Assembly: GCA_036505795.1 (NCBI GenBank)
Contig: DASXSU010000079.1
Location: 1 to 19,460 of the forward strand
Source: NS-11 sp036505795
Lineage (GTDB): Bacteria; Nitrospirota; Nitrospiria; Nitrospirales; NS-4
DNA: 19,460 bases
Direction: 5' to 3'
A program made the position numbers and the translations under genes. How positions within the stretch are numbered: the stretch's first letter is position 1; the number at the start of each line of letters is the position of its first letter. Positions 8,081-16,506 of the stretch are shown here, piece after piece. Under the pieces are notes generated by a model, which was not told the DNA's origin, searched no databases, and saw only the letters and a list, made by a program, of their open reading frames with translations.

Positions 8081-9184
8081 ATGGCCATTAAAATCAGCTC
8101 GCATATCGCCAGTATTACTCCCTACTCTCCGGGGAAACCCATTGAGGAGTTGGAGCGTGAGCTGGGCATCACAGGAGCCATTAAATTGGCATCCAACGAA
8201 AATCCGTGCGGCCCTTCTCCACGTGCTCTCGCCGTGCTCGCGGCCGCTGAGCCATCCCTTCACCGGTATCCCGATGGTGGTGGCCATGTCCTACGGCGGG
8301 CCTTGGCACAACATTTGAAAGTGACTCCCCATCAAATACTCCTCGGCAATGGCTCGGATGAAGTGATTGGCTTACTCACGAAAGCATTTTTGGAGCCCGA
8401 TGATGAAGCGATCGTCGCCGAGCCGAGTTTCGTCGTCTACGCGACGGACGTGATGGCGTCGCGCGCCAAGCCGGTCCGGGTTCCGCTGACCCAGCACCGT
8501 CACGATTTACCGGCCATGGCGAAAGCGATCGGCCCGAAGACACGGATGATCTTTATCTGTAATCCGAACAACCCGACCGGCACGTACGTGACCGCTTCGG
8601 AAGTGTCCGCATTTATGCAATCTGTGCCGCCTGATGTCATCGTGGTCTTCGATGAGGCCTACTTTGAGTACGTGACCGCGCTCGATTATCCCGACACCTT
8701 ACCGCTGCTCGCCGGTGGACGGAATATCGTGGTCCTGCGGACGTTTTCAAAAATCTACGGCCTCGCCGGTCTGCGCATCGGCTACGGGGTGACAACTCCC
8801 GAGATCACCCAACACTTGAACCGGATCCGTCCGCCATTCAACACCAATTCTCTGGCCCAAAAAGCCGCGCTGGCCGCACTGGAAGACCATGAGCACGTGC
8901 AAGAAAGCCGCAGAGTGAATCTTGAAGGCCGGCAATTTTTGACGGAACGCCTTCAGGCATTGAGTCTCACAGTCGTTCCAAGTGAGACGAATTTCTTGTA
9001 CTTCGATGCCCGACAAGACGGCAAGGCGCTGTTCGACGCGCTGCTCCAGCAAGGCGTCATCGTGCGCCACTTAGGCGGGAGTTACTTGCGCGTGACAATC
9101 GGACTGGCTCATGAAAACCGTCGCTTTGTCGACGCCCTGCAATTTGTACTCAGTCAGAAACGTAAGGAGAATCGACTGCCATGA
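8081..9184 (+). CDS. hisC: HisC-type aminotransferase (histidinol-phosphate / aromatic amino acid)
   Basis: A PLP-dependent class I/II aminotransferase of 367 residues. It has the conserved SNENPCGPSP near the N-terminus, NPNNPTG (161-167), VVFDEAY with Asp191 for the cofactor ring nitrogen, and the Schiff-base lysine K224 in TFSKIYGLAGLRIGYG. A C-terminal GSYLRVTIG region carries the arginine expected to hold the substrate carboxylate. By sequence it is a histidinol-phosphate aminotransferase. By position, between pheA and DAHP synthase and close to tyrA, it probably also or mainly transaminates phenylpyruvate and 4-hydroxyphenylpyruvate, or prephenate. Dual use of HisC paralogues is known in other bacteria. 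No other his gene is in the window. No strong ribosome-binding site is seen before the ATG. The stop overlaps the next start (ATGA). Confidence 0.92.
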   Translation: MAIKISSHIASITPYSPGKPIEELERELGITGAIKLASNENPCGPSPRALAVLAAAEPSLHRYPDGGGHVLRRALAQHLKVTPHQILLGNGSDEVIGLLTKAFLEPDDEAIVAEPSFVVYATDVMASRAKPVRVPLTQHRHDLPAMAKAIGPKTRMIFICNPNNPTGTYVTASEVSAFMQSVPPDVIVVFDEAYFEYVTALDYPDTLPLLAGGRNIVVLRTFSKIYGLAGLRIGYGVTTPEITQHLNRIRPPFNTNSLAQKAALAALEDHEHVQESRRVNLEGRQFLTERLQALSLTVVPSETNFLYFDARQDGKALFDALLQQGVIVRHLGGSYLRVTIGLAHENRRFVDALQFVLSQKRKENRLP

Positions 9185-10197
9185 TTATCGTACTGAAACC
9201 GGATGCCACCGAAGCCATGATTGAGCATGTGATGGATCGCGTACGGGAACTCGGCCTGAGCCCCCATCTGTCCAAAGGGCAGGAGCGGACGATCATCGGA
9301 GTGATCGGGGATGATCGCATTCTGGCCAACCAGCCGCTACGCGCCATTGCCGGCGTCGAGGATGTGGTGGCGATCTTGGCGCCGTGGAAACTGGCGGGCC
9401 GGGAGTTTAAGCATGACAACACCATCATTGATGTCTGCGGTGTGAAAATCGGCGGCAAGCAGTTAGCCATTATGGCGGGGCCGTGCGCCGTCGAGAAGAA
9501 AGAGCTGACCGTGGGCATTGCGCAGGAGGTGAAGGCCGCCGGTGCCAACATCCTCCGCGGCGGGGCCTATAAGCCGCGGTCATCGCCGTACGCCTTTCAA
9601 GGCCTCGGGAACGAGGGATTGGATTTTCTCGGTGCGGCCAAGAAGCTGACCGGACTTCCGATTGTCAGTGAAATTCTCGACCCCCGAGACATCGAGCTGT
9701 TCCTCGAAAAGACGGACATCATTCAGGTCGGCGCCCGCAACATGCAGAACTTTGAGCTGCTCAAGGAAGTAGGTGGGTATGACAAGCCGGTGCTGCTGAA
9801 ACGAGGATTATCGGCGACGATCAAGGAATGGCTCCTCTCGGCGGAATATATCATGTCGCGAGGTAACAAGAACGTCATGCTGTGTGAACGCGGGATTCGG
9901 ACCTTCGAGTCACATTACCGTAATACGCTGGACCTCTCCGCAGTTCCCGCCCTGAAGCAGCTCACGCACCTGCCGGTCATCGTTGATCCCAGCCATGCGA
10001 CCGGGAAATGGGACCTGGTCGCGCCTATGGCCAAAGCGGCCGTCGCGGCCGGTGCTGACGGCTTGTTGATTGAGGTCCATTCCAATCCGGAGTGCGCGTT
10101 GTGCGACGGGGAGGAATCTCTTAAGCCGGCGCGCTTTAAAGACTTAATGAAGGACCTGCGGCGGATTGCCGAAGCGGTCGACCGCGAGATTGAATGA
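9181..10197 (+). CDS. aroF: 3-deoxy-7-phosphoheptulonate synthase (DAHP synthase, type I-beta)
   Basis: First step of the shikimate pathway: phosphoenolpyruvate plus erythrose 4-phosphate give DAHP. The 338 residues have an N-terminal ferredoxin-like (ACT-like) regulatory domain of about 70 residues, followed by a TIM-barrel catalytic domain. Residues C102, H272, E298 and D309 fall in the motifs AGPCAVE, DPSHATGK, LIEVHSNPE and LCDGEESL. They match the metal ligands known in the Thermotoga maritima enzyme, which has the same layout and length. GANILRGGAYKPRSSPY and PVLLKRGLSATI are further signatures. In that family the N-terminal domain mediates inhibition by tyrosine and/or phenylalanine. 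AAGGAG at 9164-9169 precedes the ATG with an 11-base gap. The gene overlaps both neighbours by ATGA. Confidence 0.96.
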   Translation: MIIVLKPDATEAMIEHVMDRVRELGLSPHLSKGQERTIIGVIGDDRILANQPLRAIAGVEDVVAILAPWKLAGREFKHDNTIIDVCGVKIGGKQLAIMAGPCAVEKKELTVGIAQEVKAAGANILRGGAYKPRSSPYAFQGLGNEGLDFLGAAKKLTGLPIVSEILDPRDIELFLEKTDIIQVGARNMQNFELLKEVGGYDKPVLLKRGLSATIKEWLLSAEYIMSRGNKNVMLCERGIRTFESHYRNTLDLSAVPALKQLTHLPVIVDPSHATGKWDLVAPMAKAAVAAGADGLLIEVHSNPECALCDGEESLKPARFKDLMKDLRRIAEAVDREIE

Positions 10198-11078
10198 CGG
10201 CGGCTCTTCCAATCTTCAAACAGATGACCATCGTCGGGGTCGGCCTCATCGGAGGCTCCCTCGGCATGATCTGTAAGCAGCAGAAATTAGTCGGGACCGT
10301 CATTGGTACGGGTCGGCGAGTAGAGAATCTTAAACAGGCGGTGGCCCTACAGGCCATTGACCGGTACTCCACGGATCTGGCGGAGGCCGCGTCCGGATCG
10401 GATCTTTTGCTGCTCGCCACTCCCGTCGATACCTTTGAAGATGTTCTCAAAACATGTGCGCCAGGGCTCGCGCGGGGCGCCATTGTCACAGATGTCGGCA
10501 GTGTGAAGGGACGTCTGGTGACGCGCATGGAAGCCTTGGTCTCGGGTGACATCGCCGTTGTTGGGGCGCATCCGATAGCAGGCAAAGAAAAAAGCGGCGT
10601 CGCGGCGGCTACCATCGATCTATTCCGAGGATCGCGTTGTATCCTGACACCGACGTCGCGCACAAATCCCGCAGCCCTTGCAAAGATCCGCCGACTCTGG
10701 GCCGAGACCGGCGCGGTCGTCACGGAGATGGATCCGGAGCTTCATGATCGGGTGCTGGGGGCGGTTAGTCACCTGCCCCACATCGTCGCCTACGCTCTGG
10801 TGAACACAATCGCCTCAATCCAGGAATCCCAGACCCCGGAAGTCGACCTTCAGGCGCTAGCCGGCGGCGGTTACCGGGACACGACTCGCATTGCGGCGTC
10901 CTCACCGGAAATGTGGAGGGACATCTGCCTGTGGAACAGAGACAATCTCGTCGCCCAAATCGATCAATACCTGTCCTGCCTGGAAACCTTCAAGGCACTC
11001 ATCAAATCGGGTGACAGCGAGGGGCTGTTTCGAGAAATGGACCGCGCTAAGCAGGTCCGAGAACGCCTGAAGTCATGA
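10194..11078 (+). CDS. tyrA: Prephenate/arogenate dehydrogenase
   Basis: Oxidative decarboxylation of prephenate or arogenate on the tyrosine branch. The 294 residues contain an N-terminal Rossmann domain (VGVGLIGGSLG at about 14-24) and an all-helical dehydrogenase domain with GAHPIAG (HPIAG at 126-130) and SHLPH (192-196), the latter carrying the catalytic histidine. There is no chorismate mutase domain and no C-terminal ACT domain, so tyrosine feedback through this protein is not expected. At the end of the second Rossmann strand the usual aspartate is absent and the sequence reads IGTGRR. This resembles NADP-dependent relatives, so NADP preference is an inference. The ATG start overlaps the DAHP synthase stop, and the stop overlaps the aroA start. 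Prephenate versus arogenate specificity cannot be told from sequence. Confidence 0.95.
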   Translation: MTAALPIFKQMTIVGVGLIGGSLGMICKQQKLVGTVIGTGRRVENLKQAVALQAIDRYSTDLAEAASGSDLLLLATPVDTFEDVLKTCAPGLARGAIVTDVGSVKGRLVTRMEALVSGDIAVVGAHPIAGKEKSGVAAATIDLFRGSRCILTPTSRTNPAALAKIRRLWAETGAVVTEMDPELHDRVLGAVSHLPHIVAYALVNTIASIQESQTPEVDLQALAGGGYRDTTRIAASSPEMWRDICLWNRDNLVAQIDQYLSCLETFKALIKSGDSEGLFREMDRAKQVRERLKS

Positions 11079-12382
11079 CAACGACACAGATGGTCACCCG
11101 GCCCAGCGGTCCGCTTTTGGGCACCCTCAGCGTTCCAGGCGACAAATCCATCACCCATCGAGCCATCATCCTCAGCGCCCTCGCCGAGGGCGAGACCACC
11201 ATCAGCGACTACTGCCGCGGCGCTGACTGCCTTCACACGGCTCAGGCTTTTCAGGCGCTCGGAGTTCCGGTCGACGTTCACGAGGATCACTTGCGGATAA
11301 CGGGAAAGGGCCTGGACGGACTTCGGGAGCCTACACAGATCGTGGACTGCGGAAATAGCGGGACCGCCATTCGTCTGCTTTGCGGCGTGCTGGCCGGCCA
11401 GTCCTTCTTCTCGGTACTGACCGGTGACGACTCCATTCGAAGACGGCCCATGGGGCGGATCGTAACACCGTTGCGTCAGATGGGCGCGACCCTCGCCGGT
11501 CGCCGGGGCGGAGACCTGGCCCCGCTGGCCATCACCGGCGCGCGACTGCACGGTATTTCCTACGTATCTCCGATCGCGAGCGCTCAGGTGAAGTCCGCCG
11601 TGCTGCTGGCGGGCCTTTTTGCAGAGGGCGCCACAACGGTCACGGAACCGCGAATGTCCCGGGACCACACGGAACGCATGTTCAGCTATCTTGGGATCTG
11701 GCTGTCCCGAGAAGGCCAGCGTGTCATCGTTCGGGGTCAGTCAGGTTATAAAGCGAGGGATATTGTCGTGCCCGGAGACATCTCCGCAGCGGCCTTCTTT
11801 CTCGTGGCGGCTACAATTGTGCCTGATTCCGATGTGACGATCCTGGGCGTGGGTATTAATCCCACGCGCACGGGCGTGCTGACGAGCTTGCGAGAGATGG
11901 GCGCGCGCATTGAATTGCTGAATCAACGCGAGCAGGGGGGCGAACCTGTCGCGGATCTGCGGGTCCGGTACGCGCCCCTCCAGGGAATTCAGATCGGGGC
12001 GGCCCGGATCTCAGAGACCATCGATGAGCTTCCTGTCTTATGCCTAGCCGCGGCCTGCGCGAGTGGAGAGACCGTGATCTCAGAGGCAGCAGAACTACGG
12101 GTCAAGGAAAGCGATCGCATCTCAACCATGACCACCGAGTTGCGACGCCTCGGGGCAGAGGTGGAAGAACGGCCCGACGGCCTTCGCATTGTCGGAGGAC
12201 GCGCCCTGCGAGGGGCCCGCTGCCAGAGTTATGGGGATCACCGTGTGGCCATGACGATGGCGATCGCCGGACTCGTCGCACAGGGCGAAACCCAGGTGGA
12301 AGATACCGCCTGCATCGCGACCTCATTTCCCGATTTTGATAAGTATTTGAGGCGGTTATTGACACGTACGGAGCAACGGTGA
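11075..12382 (+). CDS. aroA: 3-phosphoshikimate 1-carboxyvinyltransferase (EPSP synthase)
   Basis: Transfers the enolpyruvyl group of PEP to shikimate 3-phosphate, two steps before prephenate. The 435 residues include GDKSITHR (K24) near the N-terminus, DCGNSGTAIR at 91-100, RRRPMGR near 122-128, SAQVKSA, IDELP, LRVKESDR and GDHRVAMT, all standard for the family. In the substrate-binding loop Gly96 and Thr97 (E. coli numbering coincides here) are kept, while the position of E. coli Pro101 is leucine. That is the usual state in the Bacillus-type branch. The start overlaps the tyrA stop by ATGA. In many proteobacteria tyrA and aroA are adjacent or fused; here they are separate but translationally coupled. 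A 52-base gap without a hairpin-plus-T-run separates it from cmk. Confidence 0.97.
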   Translation: MTTTQMVTRPSGPLLGTLSVPGDKSITHRAIILSALAEGETTISDYCRGADCLHTAQAFQALGVPVDVHEDHLRITGKGLDGLREPTQIVDCGNSGTAIRLLCGVLAGQSFFSVLTGDDSIRRRPMGRIVTPLRQMGATLAGRRGGDLAPLAITGARLHGISYVSPIASAQVKSAVLLAGLFAEGATTVTEPRMSRDHTERMFSYLGIWLSREGQRVIVRGQSGYKARDIVVPGDISAAAFFLVAATIVPDSDVTILGVGINPTRTGVLTSLREMGARIELLNQREQGGEPVADLRVRYAPLQGIQIGAARISETIDELPVLCLAAACASGETVISEAAELRVKESDRISTMTTELRRLGAEVEERPDGLRIVGGRALRGARCQSYGDHRVAMTMAIAGLVAQGETQVEDTACIATSFPDFDKYLRRLLTRTEQR

Positions 12383-12434
12383 ATAATACCCAGCTTGCGG
12401 TGAGGCGCACGTTCCTTCCCCCCGGGCGCGGCGT

Positions 12435-13133
12435 ATGAACCAGCCGATGATTGTCGCCATCGACGGTCCAGCCGGAGCAGGAAAGAGCACGGTCGCGAAG
12501 CGGATTGCAGACAAGTTAGGCTACGCCTACCTCGATACCGGCGCCCTGTACCGAGCACTGGCCTGGAAGGCGCTTGCCACCGGCGTTGATCTGGCATCAT
12601 CGACTGCGATGAGTCAGCTCTGTCGCAGCACGCGACTGACCATTTCCCCGGCGAACGGTGATGGCTTTGTTGTGAATGTTGATGGCCAGGCTCTCACAAC
12701 CGAACTCCGTACGCCAGAGGTGAGCCGCGCGGCTTCGCAGGTGGCGGCTCTTCCCGAAGTTCGGGCGTGCTTACGCCCGGTCCAGCAGGCCTTTGCCCGG
12801 CAAGAGGGCATTCGCGGGGTGGTCGCGGAAGGGCGCGATATCGGGACACACATTTTCCCCGGCGCCCCCGCCAAGTTCTTTCTGGAGGCGGAGCCTGGCG
12901 AACGGGCGAAGCGGCGGCAGCAAGAGCTGACCGGGGCTGGAGAGCCGAAAGACTTGGCCGAAACGCGGCGCGAGCTTGACGCACGGGACCGGCGAGACAG
13001 ACAGCGTGACAGCGCACCCTTGGCGGCGGCGCCGGATGCCACGGTGATCGATACCACACAGCTCTCTGTAGAGCAGGTCGTCGATCGGATATTGGCGGTT
13101 ATTGCGAAGAAGGCGGCTGATCACGGCCGATAA
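12435..13133 (+). CDS. cmk: Cytidylate (CMP/dCMP) kinase
   Basis: Phosphorylates CMP and dCMP using ATP, recycling nucleotides from RNA and phospholipid metabolism. The 232 residues start with the P-loop IDGPAGAGKST (9-19) and continue with YLDTGALYRAL (32-42). VAEGRDIGTHIFP forms the nucleotide-binding centre, and the C-terminal DARDRRDRQRDSAPL region supplies lid arginines. Length is normal. No good ribosome-binding site precedes ATG 12435, and a second in-frame ATG at 12447 is possible. No in-frame upstream start exists in the gap after aroA. Its last stop base is the first base of the plsC start (TAATG). Association of cmk with aroA and rpsA is conserved in proteobacteria. Confidence 0.96.
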   Translation: MNQPMIVAIDGPAGAGKSTVAKRIADKLGYAYLDTGALYRALAWKALATGVDLASSTAMSQLCRSTRLTISPANGDGFVVNVDGQALTTELRTPEVSRAASQVAALPEVRACLRPVQQAFARQEGIRGVVAEGRDIGTHIFPGAPAKFFLEAEPGERAKRRQQELTGAGEPKDLAETRRELDARDRRDRQRDSAPLAAAPDATVIDTTQLSVEQVVDRILAVIAKKAADHGR

Positions 13134-13807
13134 TGGCGCTCTACTGGACGGTATGGATCATCGTCAGAGGCTTCGCGCGACTGCTCTTTCACCTGCAGGT
13201 GTCCGGGCAGGATCATATTCCGAGAACGGGCGGCGTCCTGATCGCTGCGAACCACGCCAGTTATCTGGACATTCCAATTCTCGGATGTGCGCTGCCCCGC
13301 CGGGCGTCGTTCATCGGCCGCATGGATCTTTTCGCGGGCATCGTGGGATACACGCTCCGGTACCTCGGATGGATTCCAATCCGGCGGGGGCGGGTAGACC
13401 GCAAGGCGTTTGATGAAGCGGTCCGCCGGCTGAAGGCTGGTCAGGTGGTGGTGATTTATCCTGAAGGCACGCGCACCGAGGACGGGCAGCTTCAGCCCGG
13501 GAAACCCGGGATCGGGATTATGGCGGCGACGGCCGGCTGTCCTGTAGTCCCCGCTCTCCTGGAGGGAACCTATGAGGCGCTGCCTCCTGGAGCGAAATGG
13601 ATTCGATTGCGGCCGATCAGGGTGGCTTTTGGGAAGCCGATGGATTTTTCCACGGGGCTTGAGACGGAGAGCGAGGACAAGAAGAAGTTCGTGTACCAAC
13701 AGATGAGTGAAGAAATCATGGACCGGATCGCAGAACTTCGGCAGCAGAAGAGTTCGCACCCGAACCCTCTTCCTGGAGAAGGAAGGGTCACGGGTATCAG
13801 CAGTTAA
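13133..13807 (+). CDS. plsC: 1-acyl-sn-glycerol-3-phosphate acyltransferase
   Basis: Acylates lysophosphatidic acid to phosphatidic acid at the inner membrane. The 224 residues have an N-terminal hydrophobic segment, the catalytic HX4D motif NHASYLD (H41, D46), the block FIGRMDLF, the acceptor-binding PEGTR (110-114), and VPALLEGTYEALP. Only one kinase or aromatic gene separates it from aroA, and the start shares a base with the cmk stop. The last 15 or so residues (HPNPLPGEGR and the following tail) are not part of the family. They are encoded by a short palindromic repeat at 13758-13795 that appears to have replaced or extended the natural C-terminus. A 53-base gap separates it from rpsA. 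Assignment to the family is firm; acyl-chain preference is unknown. Confidence 0.94.
   Translation: MALYWTVWIIVRGFARLLFHLQVSGQDHIPRTGGVLIAANHASYLDIPILGCALPRRASFIGRMDLFAGIVGYTLRYLGWIPIRRGRVDRKAFDEAVRRLKAGQVVVIYPEGTRTEDGQLQPGKPGIGIMAATAGCPVVPALLEGTYEALPPGAKWIRLRPIRVAFGKPMDFSTGLETESEDKKKFVYQQMSEEIMDRIAELRQQKSSHPNPLPGEGRVTGISS
13758..13795. repeat. Palindromic REP-like element in the 3' end of plsC
   Basis: An imperfect hairpin. The outer arms ACCCG (13758-13762) and CGGGT (13791-13795) enclose the inner arms ACCC+TTCC (13764-13767, 13770-13773) and GGAAGGGT (13781-13788), with a loop of about seven bases. Translated, it reads HPNPLPGEGR, a peptide that I associate with dispersed palindromic repeats inserted in or near gene ends in many bacteria. 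There is no T-run after it, so it is not a classical terminator. That it is repeated elsewhere in the genome is an inference. Confidence 0.6.
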
Positions 13808-13860
13808 CCTTTTAACCCTGTTTTTTCAGGCGGTGAAGCTGGAGGCGTCAGAAACTGTAT

Positions 13861-15576
13861 ATGGAAACACTTGACAAGATGAAGCTGGGAACGTCCGCTA
13901 AGGCTGAGATGGCCTCGCTCTACGAGCAGACCTTTCAGAATTTTGAGGAAGGCTCTGTTATCGAAGGCACGGTGGTCTTGGTGAAAAAGGACAAGGTGAT
14001 CGTGGATATCGGTTACAAATCGGAGGGCATCATTCCCGCCGAGGAATTCGATCCCCAGGAACTGGCCACGCTCATCCCTGGAACCAAACTCCCGGTCTAC
14101 ATCGAGGAACGAGAAGACAGCGAGGGGAATCTCATTTTGTCCAAGGAAAAGGCGGACAAGATGAAGGTTTGGGAAGAACTCGAGCGGAACTTCAAGGACG
14201 AAAAGGTGGTCGAGGGCCGTGTACTGAGCCGCATCAAAGGCGGGATGATGGTGGACATCGGCGTCAAGGCGTTTCTCCCCGGCTCCCAGATCGATCTTCA
14301 CCCCGTTCGCGACCCCGAGCAGCTCATCGGCAAGTCCTTTCCGATGAAGATCATCAAGATCAATCACCGGCGGGGCAACGTGGTGGTCTCTCGCCGCCTA
14401 TTGCTCGAGGAGTCCCGTGATCAGCGCCGTCAGCGAACGCTCTCGAATCTGACTGAAGGCCAGATCGTCAACGGCACCGTGAAGAACATCACCGAATACG
14501 GGGCATTTGTGGACCTGGGCGGCATTGACGGTCTGCTCCATATCACGGATATGTCCTGGGGCCGCATCGGCCATCCCTCCGAGATGTTTATGGTCGGCGA
14601 CCGCGTGGAGGTCATGGTGCTACGCTACGACCGGGAGTCCGGTCGCGTGTCCCTAGGCCTAAAACAGAAAGGGTCGGATCCTTGGAGCGGGATTGCCGCG
14701 AAGCATCCTGTGAGCTCACGAATCAAGGGACGCGTCGTGAGCTTGACGGATTACGGCGCTTTTATCGAACTGGAACCCGGCGTCGAAGGGCTCGTCCATG
14801 TCTCCGAGATGTCCTGGACGCATGAGGTCCGCCATCCTTCAAAGATCGTCGCCGTGGGTGACCAGGTTGAAGCTCAGGTACTGAACGTCGATGAGTCGGC
14901 TCGGAAAATCTCTCTTGGCATGAAGCAGATCGCCCCGAACCCCTGGGACGTGATTGAAACCAAATATCCGATCGGCACCAAGATCGAGGGTAAGATCAAG
15001 AGCCTGACCGATTTCGGCGCGTTTGTGGGTCTTGACGAGGGTATTGACGGGCTGATTCACATTTCCGACATGTCCTGGACCAAGCATGTCAAGCATCCTT
15101 CGGAAATCTTTAAAAAAGGTCAGAAGGTGGAGGCCATTGTTCTTAAGATCGACAAGGAGAAGGAGCGGCTGTCGCTGGGATACAAACAGCTTACGGCCGA
15201 TCCGTGGGAAGACGCGATCCCAACGTCGCATCAGATCGGCAGTCCGGCGCACGGCAAGATTACGAAGATCACCGACTTCGGCATCTTTGTGGAGCTTGAC
15301 AGCGGCGTGGAGGGACTCATCCACGTCAGCGAGCTGGGACTGGATCAAAATGTCCGGATGGAGGACAAATTCAAAGTCGGCGAGGACATTAACGCTAAGG
15401 TCATCAAGGTCGACAAGGACGAGCGCAAAATCGCCCTTAGCTTGCGCGAACAGCGGCGGGATTCCGAGCGCCAGGAGATGCAGGATTTCCACACCAGCCA
15501 AGGCAAAGTGGATCAGTCCCTGGGACGCGCCGCGAGGAAAAACAAGCGACGGGATGACAACGAACCGGAGGAGTAA
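13861..15576 (+). CDS. rpsA: 30S ribosomal protein S1
   Basis: The mRNA-binding ribosomal protein that helps start translation on structured or weakly paired messages. The 571 residues contain six S1 (OB-fold) repeats at about 30-96, 114-180, 200-268, 285-355, 372-442 and 459-527. The first two are the diverged, ribosome-binding repeats. Repeats 3-6 share the strong pattern (Y/F)GAFV-L-GI-GL-H-S-MSW and are visibly related at DNA level too. A short basic and acidic tail follows (RAARKNKRRDD to EPEE). Six repeats and this length match the proteobacterial form. GGAGG at 13841-13845 is 15 bases before the ATG, a rather long gap, and no nearer in-frame start is better. sppA follows after 15 bases. 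Confidence 0.97.
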   Translation: METLDKMKLGTSAKAEMASLYEQTFQNFEEGSVIEGTVVLVKKDKVIVDIGYKSEGIIPAEEFDPQELATLIPGTKLPVYIEEREDSEGNLILSKEKADKMKVWEELERNFKDEKVVEGRVLSRIKGGMMVDIGVKAFLPGSQIDLHPVRDPEQLIGKSFPMKIIKINHRRGNVVVSRRLLLEESRDQRRQRTLSNLTEGQIVNGTVKNITEYGAFVDLGGIDGLLHITDMSWGRIGHPSEMFMVGDRVEVMVLRYDRESGRVSLGLKQKGSDPWSGIAAKHPVSSRIKGRVVSLTDYGAFIELEPGVEGLVHVSEMSWTHEVRHPSKIVAVGDQVEAQVLNVDESARKISLGMKQIAPNPWDVIETKYPIGTKIEGKIKSLTDFGAFVGLDEGIDGLIHISDMSWTKHVKHPSEIFKKGQKVEAIVLKIDKEKERLSLGYKQLTADPWEDAIPTSHQIGSPAHGKITKITDFGIFVELDSGVEGLIHVSELGLDQNVRMEDKFKVGEDINAKVIKVDKDERKIALSLREQRRDSERQEMQDFHTSQGKVDQSLGRAARKNKRRDDNEPEE

Positions 15577-15591
15577 TCTCGGCAGGCCACA

Positions 15592-16494
15592 ATGACCGAA
15601 GAAACCCTGACTCCCAAACCGAAGCGGCGGCCGCTTCGGACGGCGCTTTCTATCCTGACAGTGATTGGGCTGGGCTATATTGTCCTTTCTCTAATTGCCG
15701 GCTTCCTGTTTGAAAACGGATGGATCGGCGGAGACAAGGTGGCCGTGATCCGGATCGAGGGGGTCATTGTCGATTCACGCGACACTATCGAGGAGTTGCG
15801 CCATTACCGAGACAATCCGAGCGTCAAAGCCATCGTCCTCCGGATTGATAGTCCGGGCGGGGCGGTCGTGCCGTCCCAGGAGATCTTTGCGGAAGTTCAG
15901 AAGACCCGTGCCGCAGGCAAGATCAAATTGGTCACGTCAATGGGGAATGTCGCCGCCTCCGGCGGATACTATATCGCCGCCGCGACCGACAGGATCGTCG
16001 CCAATCCAGGGACGCTGACGGGTAGCATCGGCGTGATCATGGAACTCGCGAATGTCAAGGGTCTGTTGGAGAAAGTGGGCGTGAAAAGTGTCGTCATCAA
16101 AAGCGGCCGCCACAAAGATATGGCTTCTCCGTTCCGCGCCATGACGGAGGAGGATCGCGCATTGCTGCAAAACGTGCTGGATGATGTTCATACTCAGTTC
16201 ATTGAAGCGGTCGCCACCGGCCGCGCGCTTAAAGTAGAGCAGGTCAAGACACTCGCAGACGGCCGCATTTTTACCGGCAAGCAGGCGCAATCGGTCAAGC
16301 TCGTCGATGAACTCGGCGACCTGAACGACGCGATCAAACTTGCCGCAGGGCTGGTCGGCATCAGCGGCGAACCTCGGGTGCTCGAAATCCGGAAGCGATT
16401 CTCCTGGCGAGAGCTTTTGGATGGCCTCTTCTCAGGCAAAATAACTCAGTTGGTGCCCTCAAACATCACCTTGAAATATCTGTTGGCGCTCTAG
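15592..16494 (+). CDS. sppA: Signal peptide peptidase SppA (short, 36K type)
   Basis: A membrane-anchored serine protease that degrades cleaved signal peptides. The 300 residues begin with a basic cytoplasmic stretch and one transmembrane anchor at about 17-40. The S49-type protease domain that follows has IRIEGVI, RIDSPGGAVVPSQEI, and the nucleophile serine in GNVAASGGYY (Ser123). The general-base lysine is in SGRHKDMASPFR (Lys175). Only one protease domain is present, as in the short bacterial form that assembles as a ring, not the duplicated E. coli 67K form. GGCAGG lies five bases before the ATG. It sits between rpsA and the IHF/HU gene, a position where some bacteria have no gene. Confidence 0.95.
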   Translation: MTEETLTPKPKRRPLRTALSILTVIGLGYIVLSLIAGFLFENGWIGGDKVAVIRIEGVIVDSRDTIEELRHYRDNPSVKAIVLRIDSPGGAVVPSQEIFAEVQKTRAAGKIKLVTSMGNVAASGGYYIAAATDRIVANPGTLTGSIGVIMELANVKGLLEKVGVKSVVIKSGRHKDMASPFRAMTEEDRALLQNVLDDVHTQFIEAVATGRALKVEQVKTLADGRIFTGKQAQSVKLVDELGDLNDAIKLAAGLVGISGEPRVLEIRKRFSWRELLDGLFSGKITQLVPSNITLKYLLAL

Positions 16495-16506
16495 GGAGAA
16501 GAGTCC

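Noticed and set aside
8081..9184. Treating the hisC-type gene as part of a histidine operon.
   Set aside because: No other histidine gene is present. All neighbours are aromatic-pathway genes, so the context points to aromatic transamination, although histidine use cannot be excluded.
13817..13830. CCTG-TTTTTT-CAGG before rpsA as a possible terminator.
   Set aside because: The stem has only four base pairs with the T-run in the loop, not after the stem. It is not an intrinsic terminator.
14460..15420. Repeated DNA segments inside rpsA as a tandem repeat or mobile element.
   Set aside because: They are explained by the homologous S1 domains of the protein.
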